From Actinoplanes ianthinogenes (GTDB lineage: Bacteria > Actinomycetota > Actinomycetes > Mycobacteriales > Micromonosporaceae), in the NCBI RefSeq assembly GCF_018324205.1, contig NZ_AP023356.1:6573501-6637500 (forward strand): DNA of 64,000 nt, given 5' to 3'. The translations under genes were made by a program, and so were the position numbers. Below, piece after piece: positions 27,401 to 36,499 of the stretch. The notes under the pieces are model-generated. The model was not told the DNA's origin and ran no database searches. It worked only from the letters and a program-made list of their open reading frames with translations. How positions within the stretch are numbered: position 1 is the first letter of the stretch; each line of letters opens with the position of its first letter.

Positions 27401-27822
27401 TGCCCGGGATGAGCGAGGTGGACCTGCTGGTCGCGGACGTCTGGGCGACCGGGCTGTCGCCGGAGACGCACCCGGCGCGGTTCATCCGGGAGGAGCTGGC
27501 GCGGGCCGGGGCGGTGCGGATCGCCGACCTGCCGGAGGTCGAGGCGGGCAGCCGGGTGCGGGTCGGCGGGATCGTGACGCATCGGCAGCGGCCGGCCACC
27601 GCGGGCGGCGTGACGTTCGTGAACCTGGAGGACGAGACCGGGATGCTGAACGTGACCTGCTCGCCCGGGCTCTGGCTGCGGTACCGGCGGGTGGCGCGGA
27701 GCAGTTCGGCGCTGCTGGTGCGCGGGAAGCTGGAGAAGGCGGAGGGGGTGCTGAACCTGGTGGCGGATCGGCTGGACGCGATCACGCCGCCGGTGACGCC
27801 GGCCTCGCGCGATTTCCGGTGA
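24469..27822 (+). CDS. dnaE2: Error-prone DNA polymerase DnaE2 (ImuC)
   Basis: A 1117-residue C-family polymerase for damage-induced translesion synthesis. An N-terminal PHP domain begins YAELHCHTNFSFLDGASHPE (near residue 70). The palm has the catalytic PDIDVDIESDRREEV near 461 and KFDLLGLGML near 600. Helix-hairpin-helix elements and a C-terminal OB fold (RVGGIVTHRQRP, about 1025-1100) follow. The roughly 1100-residue length and lack of a tau-binding tail separate it from DnaE1. ATG 24469 lies 12 bp after imuB. A short patch at 25668-25745 uses A/T-rich codons rare elsewhere in the gene. Expected to be LexA-controlled through the box at 20238. Confidence 0.95.
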   Translation: MSFHNPERPWAEMERTLSGKSRDLWSDPGPARVVDPIVADGDGGDSPAWTRKREPYRAPALVRAESTVDYAELHCHTNFSFLDGASHPEELAEEAARLGLTGLAVTDHDGLYGVVRFSQAARELRLPTVFGAELSLGLTRPQSGEPDPEGTHLLALAHGHEGYARLSRVIAEAQLAGGEKGKPEYGSLEHVAETLKDHVLVLTGCRKGTVPRALAAGGHAAAGWELDRLVDLFGAPNVAVELTDHGDPYDADYNDALFLLAGQRGLEVVATGNVHYATPSRRHLATALAAVRARRSLDEMDGWLPAAGTAHLRSGAEMARRFADYPGAVANAAMYGTGLAFDLDLVAPKLPDYEVPPGHTEMSWLRELTMQGARARYGEHHPKAYRQLEYELRMIEELGFPGYFLVVYDIVDFCRKNRIYCQGRGSAANSAVCYALWITNVDAVEYNLLFERFLAPERDGPPDIDVDIESDRREEVIQHVYQKYGREHTAQVANVISYRPRSAVRDMARAFGFSAGQQDAWSKQIDRWGDVATAGSDMPEQVVEFANAVQNFPRHLGIHSGGMVICDRPIIEVCPVEWGRMPGRTVLQWDKDDCAAVDLVKFDLLGLGMLSALHYAYDMIEDELDIGTMRLDDPEVYTMLCRADSVGVFQVESRAQMATLPRLKPDCFYDLVIEVALIRPGPIQGGSVHPYIRRKNGLEEPRVPHPLMKNALAKTLGVPLFQEQLMQLAIDVAGFDPSEADQLRRAMGAKRSVEKMERIRRRLYEGMAGNGITGELADDLFHKLSAFASYGFPESHAMSFAYLVYASAWLKRYHPAAFCAALLNAQPMGFYSPQTLVDDARRHGVEVRRPDINRSDAMATLETTPASRRKSEPGEPPHAWGLGGPAVRQGLKAVRTIGAELAERIEAERRAHGPYRSMTDLARRTGCSTAHLEALATADAFASFGLSRREALWAAGAAAQDKPDRLPGTATGTEAPMLPGMSEVDLLVADVWATGLSPETHPARFIREELARAGAVRIADLPEVEAGSRVRVGGIVTHRQRPATAGGVTFVNLEDETGMLNVTCSPGLWLRYRRVARSSSALLVRGKLEKAEGVLNLVADRLDAITPPVTPASRDFR

Positions 27823-27886
27823 ATGCCGGAAATGTGCGCCTTGTTGGCATAGGGTGCGCTACCAAAGAACCAACGGGGAGTGCACC

Positions 27887-28264
27887 ATGTTGTTGCGCAT
27901 CTGTGCCGGCCTGGCCGCGGTCCTGTCCGCCGCCGTGCCGGTGAGCGCCGAAGCCCGCCCGGCCACCGGCTCACGTCTCGTCCTCACCTACACGGCCGAC
28001 GCGGGTTACGCCACGGCGGTCAAGCTCACCTGCGACCCGGCCGGTGGCGGCCATCCGAAACCGGCGCAGGCCTGTGCCGCGCTCACCCGGGCCGGCGCCG
28101 ACCCGGCCCGGCTCAGGCCGGCCGACCGCTACTGCTTCCTGCTCTACCGGCCGATCACCGCGCGGCTCGCCGGCACCTGGCGCGGACGCTCGGTGACGTG
28201 GGCGCACACCTACGGCAACAGTTGCGAGATGAACCGCGCCACGGGCGTCCTGTTCGATTTTTAG
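27887..28264 (+). CDS. Secreted subtilisin-inhibitor-like (SSI) protein
   Basis: A 125-residue protein with a signal peptide (about residues 1-24, ICAGLAAVLSAAVPVSAEA). The mature domain has the SSI pattern: SRLVLTYTADAGYATAVKLTCDP-like strands, and four cysteines in TCDP, QACAAL, YCFLLYRP and NSCEMNR that match the two SSI disulfides. The reactive loop aligns CFLLYRP with CPMVYDP of Streptomyces SSI, giving Leu as the probable P1 residue and a subtilisin/chymotrypsin-like target. ATG 27887 follows GGGGAG. It is preceded by its own gap after dnaE2 and has no evident partner protease in the window. Confidence 0.84.
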   Translation: MLLRICAGLAAVLSAAVPVSAEARPATGSRLVLTYTADAGYATAVKLTCDPAGGGHPKPAQACAALTRAGADPARLRPADRYCFLLYRPITARLAGTWRGRSVTWAHTYGNSCEMNRATGVLFDF

Positions 28265-28291
28265 ACTTGTCCCGGCCGCTACGCTGCCTGG

Positions 28292-29038
28292 GTGGACACC
28301 GCAATCGCACGAACCGGCCGGCCGCTCGTCACCGCCCGCACCGCCGCGGTCTGGGCCGTCCTGCGCCGGGAGCTGGACCGGCACGCCGGCCGTGAGCTGA
28401 CCGTCCTGGACGTCGGCGGCGGCACCGGTGGGTTCGCCGTGCCCCTGGCCGAGGCCGGGCACACCGTCACCGTGATCGACGCCAGCCCGGACGCGCTCGC
28501 CGCCCTGACCCGCCGCGCCGCCGACGCGGGCGTGGCCGGCCGGGTGCGCGCCGTGCAGGGCGACGGCGACGCGCTCGCCGGGCTGGTCGAGCCGGGCAGC
28601 GCCGACCTGATCCTGTGCCACGCGGTGCTCGAGGTGGTCGACGACCCGGCCGCCACGGTCGCCGCGATCGCCGGCGCGCTGCGGCCCGGTGGCGCGGTCA
28701 GCCTGCTGGTCGCCAGCCGTGCCGCCGCGATCCTGGGCCGCGCCGTCAACGGTCACCTGCGGGCGGCGTCCGCCCTGGTCACCGACCCGGAGGGCCGGTC
28801 CGGGCCGCGCGACACGCTGCGCCGGCGCTACGACGCGGACACCGCCGCGGCGCTGCTCGGCGGCGCCGGGCTCCAGGTCGAGGAGACGCACGGCGTGCGG
28901 GTGGTCGCCGACCTGCTGCCGGCCACCGTCGTCGAGGAGGACCCGCAGGCGGTGCTGGACCTGGAGCTGGCGCTGAGCGCGCAGCCGCCGTTCCGGGACA
29001 TCGCCTCCCAGCTGCACCTGTTCGCCCGCCGGCCATGA
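28292..29038 (+). CDS. SAM-dependent methyltransferase
   Basis: A 248-residue class I methyltransferase: motif I VLDVGGGTGGFAVPLAEAGH (about residues 38-57), motif II VTVIDASPDAL, motif IV ADLILCHAVLEVV, and LRPGGAVSLLVAS after it. The C-terminal half has a PLATVVEEDP-like block (LPATVVEEDPQAV) seen in actinobacterial relatives. Start GTG 28292 follows TACGCT (28280-28285) by six bases and has no ribosome-binding site, suggesting a leaderless message. It overlaps the next gene by 4 bp (ATGA). Substrate unknown. Confidence 0.85.
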   Translation: MDTAIARTGRPLVTARTAAVWAVLRRELDRHAGRELTVLDVGGGTGGFAVPLAEAGHTVTVIDASPDALAALTRRAADAGVAGRVRAVQGDGDALAGLVEPGSADLILCHAVLEVVDDPAATVAAIAGALRPGGAVSLLVASRAAAILGRAVNGHLRAASALVTDPEGRSGPRDTLRRRYDADTAAALLGGAGLQVEETHGVRVVADLLPATVVEEDPQAVLDLELALSAQPPFRDIASQLHLFARRP

Positions 29039-30225
29039 CCGCCGATCCTTCGTTTCCGGAGGACGGTCTTCATCCGGACGCGCTGCGGCTGGTCCGGCCG
29101 GCCTACGGCACCGGGAGCCTGGCCGACCTGCTCCCCAGCGTGAGCGCCGTGCTCGGGGTGCCGGGCGCGGCCGACGTGCTGGGCCTCGGCGCCCGCCTCG
29201 ACGGGGTGGACAAGATCGCGGTGCTGCTGGTGGACGGGCTGGGCGCCTATCAGCTGCCGCTCGCCGCGCCGCACGCGCCGGTCCTGGCCGACCTCGCCGC
29301 CGGCGGTCGCGGGCACGCCGGCACGCTGACCGCCGGATTCCCGTCGACCACCCCGGTCAGCCTGGTCACCCTCGGCGCCGGGGTGCCGCCCGGGGCGCAT
29401 GGCGTGCTCGGCTTCACCGTCCGGCGCCCGGACGGGCGGCCGCTCACCCACATCCTCTGGGGCGACGACCCGGACCCGCGGCAGTGGCAGCCGGTGCCGA
29501 CCCGGATGGAGCTCGCGGCCGCGGCCGGGGTGCGGGTCACCGTGGTCAGCCGGCCGCAGTTCGAGGGCAGCGGGCTCTCGCTCGCGGCGAATCGGGGCGG
29601 AGCCTACCGGGGCGCCGCCGACGCGACGGCCGTCGCCGGCGAGATGCTGGCCGCGCTGCGGGAGGCGGACGGCCCGGCGCTGGTCTACGGCTACCACCCG
29701 GACCTCGACCACTTCGGGCACGAGGACGGGGTCGGCTCGGAGACCTGGCGGGAGGCCGCCCGCGGCGTGGACAAGCTGCTCGACCGGGTGGTGCACGGGC
29801 TGCCGCCGCGGTCCGCGCTGCTGGTGGTCGCCGATCACGGGCAGCTCAACGTGCCCCTGGAGGGCCGGCGGGACATCGCCGCGATCCCGGAGCTGAGCGA
29901 CGGCGTGATCGGGGTGGCCGGTGAGCCCCGGGTGCGTTATCTCTACGCCGCCGACGGGGCGCTCGGCGACGTGCTGGACAACTGGCGCGGGGTGTTCGGG
30001 GACGAGGCCGCGGTGATGACCCGGACCGAGGCGATCGAGGCCGGCTGGTTCGGGCCGGTGCCGGCCGGGCACGCCGACCGGATCGGGGACGTCGTGGTGC
30101 TCTGCTGGGGCCGGACAGTGTCGGTGGCCTCCGGCTGGGAACCGGTCAAGGCGGGTCAATTGGTGGCATATCACGGCTCGGCCACCGCGGCCGAGATGAC
30201 CGTGCCCCTGCTGCTCGCCCGATGA
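29035..30225 (+). CDS. Alkaline phosphatase-superfamily (NPP-like) enzyme
   Basis: A 396-residue protein of the nucleotide pyrophosphatase/phosphodiesterase branch. Metal and nucleophile motifs are visible: IAVLLVDGLGAYQ near residue 60 (first metal Asp), AGFPSTTPVSLVTL near 100 (Thr nucleophile), YHPDLDHFGHEDG near 220 (Asp and His ligands) and VVADHGQLNVP near 265. Translationally coupled to the methyltransferase (ATGA). No signal peptide is visible, so it is probably cytoplasmic. In many actinobacteria a homologue lies upstream of the DUF3040/MoxR genes and the dcw cluster. The substrate is unknown. Confidence 0.88.
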   Translation: MTADPSFPEDGLHPDALRLVRPAYGTGSLADLLPSVSAVLGVPGAADVLGLGARLDGVDKIAVLLVDGLGAYQLPLAAPHAPVLADLAAGGRGHAGTLTAGFPSTTPVSLVTLGAGVPPGAHGVLGFTVRRPDGRPLTHILWGDDPDPRQWQPVPTRMELAAAAGVRVTVVSRPQFEGSGLSLAANRGGAYRGAADATAVAGEMLAALREADGPALVYGYHPDLDHFGHEDGVGSETWREAARGVDKLLDRVVHGLPPRSALLVVADHGQLNVPLEGRRDIAAIPELSDGVIGVAGEPRVRYLYAADGALGDVLDNWRGVFGDEAAVMTRTEAIEAGWFGPVPAGHADRIGDVVVLCWGRTVSVASGWEPVKAGQLVAYHGSATAAEMTVPLLLAR

Positions 30226-30452
30226 CCTTTCATATCCGTATCACTCGATGTCGCCGGACGGTCTACCTGCCGTAACGACGCAGGTGAGACGGGCTTTTCG
30301 GACGAATCGATCTTCTCGGCACGGAAAATCACCCGCACTCGGCCGTCGTCCCGCTTTCCGACCCGCCAACCCCCTCGTAGACTTGCGTGGTAAGGCAGCC
30401 GACGGCTGCCCCGGCCCCACGCGGGCCGGACTTGCGCCCGGGGAGGAAAGCC

Positions 30453-30845
30453 GTGCCGCTCTCGGAGCACGAGCAGCGGCTGTTCGATCAGATCGAGCGG
30501 TCGCTTGCCGAGGACCCCAAATTCGCCTCGGCTGTGCGGGCCAGCGACCCGCGTTTCCATGCACGGCGCCGGCTCATCATCGCCGCGTTCGTGATCGTGC
30601 TTGGTCTGGCTCTCGTGGTTTACGGGACAGTCGCCAGCAACACGTTGCTCGGCGTGGCCGGCTTCGTCGTGATGCTCGGCTCGGCCGCCTTCGCGATGCA
30701 GTCACGCAAACGCGGCCAGGCCCCGGATCTCCGGTCCGTCGGCGGCACCGCCTCCCGGCGCACCCGGTCCGGTCGCCGGGGTAACGGTGGGCTGCTCGAC
30801 CGCCTGGAGGACCGCTGGAAGCAGCGGCCGGAGGGGCATCGCTGA
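30453..30845 (+). CDS. DUF3040 membrane protein
   Basis: A 130-residue actinobacterial protein opening with the DUF3040 signature PLSEHEQRLFDQIERSLAEDPKF. Two membrane helices follow (about residues 41-60 and 64-82), then a basic cytoplasmic tail (RSGRRGNGGLLDRLEDRW). GTG 30453 follows a strong GGGAGGAAAG site. The family is conserved in actinobacteria close to the dcw cluster; its function is not established. The 227-bp gap before it has a possible -10, TAGACT, about 75 bp upstream. Confidence 0.9.
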   Translation: MPLSEHEQRLFDQIERSLAEDPKFASAVRASDPRFHARRRLIIAAFVIVLGLALVVYGTVASNTLLGVAGFVVMLGSAAFAMQSRKRGQAPDLRSVGGTASRRTRSGRRGNGGLLDRLEDRWKQRPEGHR

Positions 30846-31046
30846 CGGCCCGGCCGGTGACGACCGACGGCGGCCATCGGCCGCCGTCGCCATTTCCCCG
30901 CTGCTTGCTCACGGCAGGCGGCGGTTTGCTGCCGCCATTTCCGGTACGCCGTGAGCACGGCCCCGTGATGACCCCCGGCTGCGCTGCTCGTCCGTAGTCC
31001 CTGCGTTGCGGACGTCGCGAGATCGCGTCCGCTGCTTTCTGCGCCG

Positions 31047-31163
31047 CGCATCGTGCGTGCTGGTCGGGCCGGGCTTCGTGCGTGCTGGTCGGGCCGCGCA
31101 TCGTGCGTGCTGGTCGGGCCGCGCATGGCGCGTGCTGCTCGGGCCGCGCATCGTGTGAGTTGC
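31047..31163. repeat. 25-bp tandem repeats in a gene-free stretch
   Basis: Four and a half imperfect 25-bp units (core CGTGCGTGCTGGTCGGGCCG), starting at 31047, 31072, 31097, 31122 and 31147. They lie in the 30846-31338 interval between convergent genes, where no coding region is supported. Function unknown; no spacers, so not CRISPR. Confidence 0.8.
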
Positions 31164-31290
31164 TTCGGCGCCACGGAATCGTGGCCGCCGCTTCGTGCGT
31201 CTGCGGATCGTGTGCCCCGCTCTTGGCAGTACCGATCGCTTGCGCGCCGCCGATCGTGTCCGCCGGCCGCCCGTGGCCCCGAGCACGAGA

Positions 31291-31320
31291 AGGCCCTCTC
31301 CTCGACCGAGGAGAAGGCCT
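31291..31320. terminator. Hairpin between convergent DUF3040 and TgpA genes
   Basis: A long stem pairing GGCCCTCTCCTC with GAGGAGAAGGCC (one C-A mismatch) around a 4-nt loop, 18 bp beyond the stop of the leftward TgpA gene. Its symmetry allows it to act in both directions. Confidence 0.65.
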
Positions 31321-31338
31321 GTCGTCGTCGAGGCCTGG

Positions 31339-33780
31339 TCAGCGAGCCCGGTTCAGCAGACGCCGCGGGTTGAACCGCGCCAGCCCGTCCCGCACCCGGG
31401 TCGCCGCCTCCATCGTCCGGGTGCCGGCCTCGGCCATCCCCAGCCGCCAGGACAGGGTGATCGACGGCGGCAGCAGCACCGCCCGCATCCGGATCCGCGC
31501 CGTCGCCGAGTGCGACAGCCCGGCCCGCACCTGCTTCAGCGCCGAGTTCAGCTCGGCACCGTGCATCGGCTCCCGCGCGTACCGAGCCCGCTCCTCAGCG
31601 GTGCCCAGCAACTCCGCCGCCGTGGCCGGCTCCGCCCCGAGGACGCCCTCGTGCACCAGGCGCTGCGCGGTGACCCGCGGCGTCTCCGTCGGGTCGATCG
31701 CGATCCGGTAGTCGACCATCGTGTCGATCAGCTCGTCCCAGGCCGCGTGCGCGTCCGCCCGGGCCCGCGCCGTGTCGCTGGTGACCACCAGCCCGGTGAC
31801 CGCCCCGGCGGTGCCCGGCTCCGGCGTCGCCGGCGGCGGACCGATGGTCGCGTGGTGCCGCTGGCGGCGTAGCAGAACCCGGCGCACGGCCGGCACCAGC
31901 AGCAGCGCGAGCACCGTGAAGACCGCGATGGCGATCAGCAGACCGGTCCAGTTGTCCTGGTCGGGGGCGGACCCGCCGGCCAGGGTGGGGTTGCTGCCGT
32001 CGGTGCCACCCCGCTCCGGTTTCTGCGTCTGGCCGGGGGCGGCGGACGCGTTGGTGCCCGGGGCGGCCGAGCTGGACGCCGTGGTGGTCGGCGTGCTCGT
32101 CCGGTCGGTGTCCGGCGCCCAGTCCGAGCGGGCCGAGCCGGTCACCCCGGTCGACGGCGTCGCGTCGAACGGGATCCAGCCGAAGCCCTGGAGGTAGACC
32201 TCGGTCCAGGCGTGCGCGTTCCGGTTGGTGATCACATACCAGTCGTTGTCCTTGCTGCCGCGGGTGAAGCCGAACGCCACCCGGGCCGGGATCCCGGCCG
32301 CCCGCACCATCCACGCCATCGCGGTCGCGTACTGCTGGCAGTACCCCTGCTTGTTCCGCAGGAACGACTCGATCGCCGGCATGTTCGGCGTCGACGTGGT
32401 AGTCACCGCGTACGAATACCCGTTCTTCTTGGAGAACGAGTCGTAGATCGCCCGCACCTTGTCGTAGTCGGTGGTCTTGCCCCGGGTCAGCTGCCGGACC
32501 TTCTGCTCCACGTAGGCGTTGCTCGGGACCTGGGTGAGCTGCTGGAGGTTGCTGTTCTCCGGCGTCGGCTCGGCCTGGCGCAGCTGGCTCGGCGAGTAGT
32601 CCGGCCGCAGATAGTCGATCGAGTACTTCTGCTTGTTGGTGGTGACCCGGTTCGAGTACAGCACCTGCTGGTTCGGGTCGAACGCCCAGGTGCCGGAGAG
32701 GCCGCCGATCGAGACCGGGTAGGAGTAGATCGGCGCCATGGTCTGCTTCAGCTGGTCGGTGATCTCGATGTCCGCGTGGTACTGCTGGAACGAGACCGAC
32801 GACCCGGCGCTCGGGTTCGGCAGGCTGCCCTTGTCGAGGGTGTTCCCGTTCGGCGGCTGGCCGCCGGAGCCCTCCTCGGTGAGCTGCTCGGCGACGCCGA
32901 AGCGGAGGTAGAACGGCTCCTTCTCGGTCGTCCTGACCTTGAGCAGGGTGACCGTGTCGGAGCGGTTGAGCTGGCCGCTGAGCGCGGCGTACAGGTTGAT
33001 CCGCCCGCCGCCGCCCTTGCCCAGCCCGCCGCCGACCCCGTTGCCGCTCTGGGTGAGCTGGGACAGCAGGCCGCCGGTGACGGTCGGCACGACCAGCGGC
33101 AGCAGCACCGCCACCACCACGCCGACCAGGCCGAGCCGCCGGCCGGCCGCGGCCAGCGGGGACGGCTCCCAGACGTCCACGTCCCGGCCGTCGCCGGTGA
33201 ACCGGCGGCCGAACCGGCGCACCCGGTCCACGTTGTCGGCGACCAGCAGCCAGAGGTAGCCGCAGGCGCCGATGACGAACGGGGCGACCGGCACGCTGTC
33301 CGGGTAGACCGCGACCGGGATGGAGTAGATCGCCAGCATCGGCAGGCCGGCCAGGGCCGGCCGCCGGAACACCGCGGTGAGCAGGTCCACCACCACGGCG
33401 ACCGCGCCGATGCCGGCGGCCGTGACGAAGAGCAGGCCGTCCCGGTCCGGGACCGGCACCGCGTACTGCCGGGTGTCCTGCCCGGCCTGCTGGATCAGGT
33501 CGGCGAAGTGGGCGAAGCTGGCCGGCATCGGCACCAGCAGCTCGTGCCCGCTCGGGAAGATCCAGGTCAGCGTGACCACCAGGGCCACCACCATGCCCAG
33601 CGCCTGGGCCCAGCTCGGGAAGCGCAGGGTCCGGGTGAGCACCGCCGACCCGGCCACCATGATCACCACGAGCAGCACCTGGAGCAGCCAGGTCCACGAG
33701 TCGAAGATCGTCGACAGCGGCGCGGCGGCCAGCAGCGTGGCGCCGGCCGCGACCAGTCCGAGACGACGGCGGCCGGTCAT
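31339..33780 (-). CDS. TgpA-like membrane transglutaminase-fold protein
   Basis: An 813-residue membrane protein with about six N-terminal helices (residues 5-240), a large extracytoplasmic region, one helix near 625-645 and a cytoplasmic tail. The papain-like transglutaminase core has Cys in NKQGYCQQYATAMAWMVRAAGIPAR (split here: QGYCQQYA and MVRAAGIPAR), His in NRNAHAWTEVYL and Asp in WIPFDATPS, an intact triad. ATG 33780 overlaps the DUF58 stop (ATGA). The MoxR-DUF58-TgpA trio is a conserved envelope module whose substrate is not known in actinobacteria. Confidence 0.9.
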   Translation of the reverse strand: MTGRRRLGLVAAGATLLAAAPLSTIFDSWTWLLQVLLVVIMVAGSAVLTRTLRFPSWAQALGMVVALVVTLTWIFPSGHELLVPMPASFAHFADLIQQAGQDTRQYAVPVPDRDGLLFVTAAGIGAVAVVVDLLTAVFRRPALAGLPMLAIYSIPVAVYPDSVPVAPFVIGACGYLWLLVADNVDRVRRFGRRFTGDGRDVDVWEPSPLAAAGRRLGLVGVVVAVLLPLVVPTVTGGLLSQLTQSGNGVGGGLGKGGGGRINLYAALSGQLNRSDTVTLLKVRTTEKEPFYLRFGVAEQLTEEGSGGQPPNGNTLDKGSLPNPSAGSSVSFQQYHADIEITDQLKQTMAPIYSYPVSIGGLSGTWAFDPNQQVLYSNRVTTNKQKYSIDYLRPDYSPSQLRQAEPTPENSNLQQLTQVPSNAYVEQKVRQLTRGKTTDYDKVRAIYDSFSKKNGYSYAVTTTSTPNMPAIESFLRNKQGYCQQYATAMAWMVRAAGIPARVAFGFTRGSKDNDWYVITNRNAHAWTEVYLQGFGWIPFDATPSTGVTGSARSDWAPDTDRTSTPTTTASSSAAPGTNASAAPGQTQKPERGGTDGSNPTLAGGSAPDQDNWTGLLIAIAVFTVLALLLVPAVRRVLLRRQRHHATIGPPPATPEPGTAGAVTGLVVTSDTARARADAHAAWDELIDTMVDYRIAIDPTETPRVTAQRLVHEGVLGAEPATAAELLGTAEERARYAREPMHGAELNSALKQVRAGLSHSATARIRMRAVLLPPSITLSWRLGMAEAGTRTMEAATRVRDGLARFNPRRLLNRAR

Positions 33781-35075
33781 CGGATCACCCCGCCGACCGT
33801 CTCGGCCATCGCCGCGCGATACGCGAACCCCTGCGAACCGCGGCCCACCGTGGGCCACAGCGCGGGCAGCGTCTCGCCGTGCGTCACCGGCACCGACCGC
33901 CAGCCGCTGCGCACCAGCGCGAGCGAGGCGGCGGCGTGCTCCCGGTCCGACTCCTGCCGGTCGCCCGGCGTCATCGGGATCCAGGTCGAGCTGTCGATGG
34001 CGAAGCCGATGCAGGTCGCGCCGTTGCCGCGCAGCCCGGTGAGCAGGTGCGCCTCGGCCGTGGTGAGCGTGCCGAACAGTCCGATCACCAGGCCGCCGTC
34101 GGAGCGCCGGCGGACCTGCTCGACCAGGCCGGCCACGTCACCGGCGGAGGTGAGTTTCACGTCGGCCAGGGTGTCCAGGATCAGGCCCTCGCCACCGGCC
34201 TCGGCCGCGTCGATGTCCATCCCGGTCCCGGTGACCAGGCGCACCTTGTAACCGGCCTCGCGCAGGTGCACCGCGATGCTGGCGGCCGCCGAGACCGCCC
34301 ACTCGAAGCTGGCCGTCGGGCCCTCGCCGCGATGCGCGTGCGCCCGGGTGTCGAGCACCACGGTCGCCCGGCTGTCCCAGGGCTGCTCCTCGCGGCGGAC
34401 CATCAGCTCGCCGGTGCGGGCGGTGGACCGCCAGTGCACCCGGCGCAGGTCGTCGCCGCGCCGGTACTCCCGGGTGGCGGCGTCGTCCTCGCCGTGCACC
34501 GCCACCGAGCGGGCCCGGCTGTCCCCGGTGCCCGCGTACTCCCCGGCCAGCCGCACCCGGGGGAGCGGCAGGACCTGCGGGATCACGGTGAGCTGGTCGA
34601 CGCTGGGGAACGAGCGGGTCAGCTCGCACAGCCCGAACGGGTCGGTCAGCCGGACCACCAGGGGACCGATCGGGTAGCGGCCGCGGACGTCGGCGCGCAC
34701 GGTGTACGCCACCGAGCTCGCCTGGTGCGCGCCGAGCCGCTCCAGCACCACCCGGGGACGGCTGCCCAGCGCATAGGGCAAGCGGTCCTCCAGCAGCATG
34801 GTGCCGGTGGGCAGGCGGGAGAGGTTCTGCAAGCGCAGGATCACCCGCGCGCTGGAGCCGACCGGCGCCCGGCCCGGCTCCAGGGACCGGGTGCAGGCGA
34901 GCTTGTACCGGCTGCGCCCGACGTAGGCCGCGGCCAGCAACGGCAGCGCGGCCAGCAGCACGGCGACCCGCAGCAGGTCACGCTCGCCCAGGATGAGGGC
35001 GGAGATCCCGGCCGCGATCGCGGCGGCCAGGAACGAGCGGCCGCGCGTGGTGAGACCCCGCAGCGCCTCCCGCAT
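33777..35075 (-). CDS. DUF58-domain protein
   Basis: A 432-residue protein with two N-terminal membrane segments (about 14-32 and 35-52), a middle region of immunoglobulin-like strands and the DUF58 core. That core contains DDLRRVHWRSTARTGELMVR near residue 210, a family hallmark, followed by a VWA-like fold without an intact MIDAS. ATG 35075 has GGGGG at about -9; GTG 35081 is an alternative two codons upstream that overlaps the moxR stop. It lies between the MoxR ATPase and TgpA, which probably act with it on an envelope target. Confidence 0.88.
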   Translation of the reverse strand: MREALRGLTTRGRSFLAAAIAAGISALILGERDLLRVAVLLAALPLLAAAYVGRSRYKLACTRSLEPGRAPVGSSARVILRLQNLSRLPTGTMLLEDRLPYALGSRPRVVLERLGAHQASSVAYTVRADVRGRYPIGPLVVRLTDPFGLCELTRSFPSVDQLTVIPQVLPLPRVRLAGEYAGTGDSRARSVAVHGEDDAATREYRRGDDLRRVHWRSTARTGELMVRREEQPWDSRATVVLDTRAHAHRGEGPTASFEWAVSAAASIAVHLREAGYKVRLVTGTGMDIDAAEAGGEGLILDTLADVKLTSAGDVAGLVEQVRRRSDGGLVIGLFGTLTTAEAHLLTGLRGNGATCIGFAIDSSTWIPMTPGDRQESDREHAAASLALVRSGWRSVPVTHGETLPALWPTVGRGSQGFAYRAAMAETVGGVIR

Positions 35076-35077
35076 GC

Positions 35078-36115
<1,038 letters not shown>

Positions 36116-36383
36116 GGGCTTCCTCCCAGTAGTACGTACCCCGAGGGTGGGTCACCCACCGTCAGGGCACCCCAAGGTTGCGGGCGCCCAGCGGTCCGTG
36201 GGCCTCCGGCGCTCGCCGCCCGTCCTGACAGGTTATCCCCGGACGTACACCCCTCCGAAAGGCCGGAACGCGAGCGCTTTCCAGAAAACGGAGCAAACAC
36301 GGTCCATTTACCGACGGTGATCGGATTTCAGACCCGTTTCGTACGCGCGGGCATACCGGTCGCCGTGCGTGACGGTGGGCGGG

Positions 36384-36389
36384 TATCAT
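36384..36389 (+). promoter_or_regulatory. -10 element of the leuS leader
   Basis: TATCAT, ending seven bases before ATG 36397. It predicts transcription starting at the leader-peptide start codon. No convincing -35 was found. Confidence 0.45.
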
Positions 36390-36396
36390 GGCGCGC

Positions 36397-36435
36397 ATGG
36401 CTCGGTCTGTTCTGCTCCTTAGCCGGCCGCGCTGA
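36397..36435 (+). CDS. leuS leader peptide (three consecutive Leu codons)
   Basis: A 12-codon open frame, MARSVLLLSRPR, ending in TGA at 36433-36435, with CTG CTC CTT as three successive leucine codons. An in-frame ATG at 36388 would add three residues, but it overlaps the TATCAT -10, so 36397 is preferred as a leaderless start. It precedes a terminator (36475-36499) and then leuS. Ribosome stalling at the Leu codons when charged leucyl-tRNA is scarce would favour an antiterminated structure. Attenuators of this kind upstream of leuS have been predicted in Streptomyces by comparative genomics. Confidence 0.8.
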   Translation: MARSVLLLSRPR

Positions 36436-36474
36436 ACCGACAGCGTTATCTGAACAGTCGGTACAGTGCGGCGC

Positions 36475-36499
36475 CCCCTCCTGCGTGAGGGGCTTTTTT
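36475..36499 (+). terminator. leuS attenuator terminator
   Basis: Stem CCCCTC-N6-GAGGGG (36475-36492), then C and six Ts (36494-36499): a true intrinsic terminator, rare in this window. It lies 40 bp after the leader-peptide stop and 46 bp before the leuS start, the geometry of ribosome-mediated attenuation. Confidence 0.82.
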
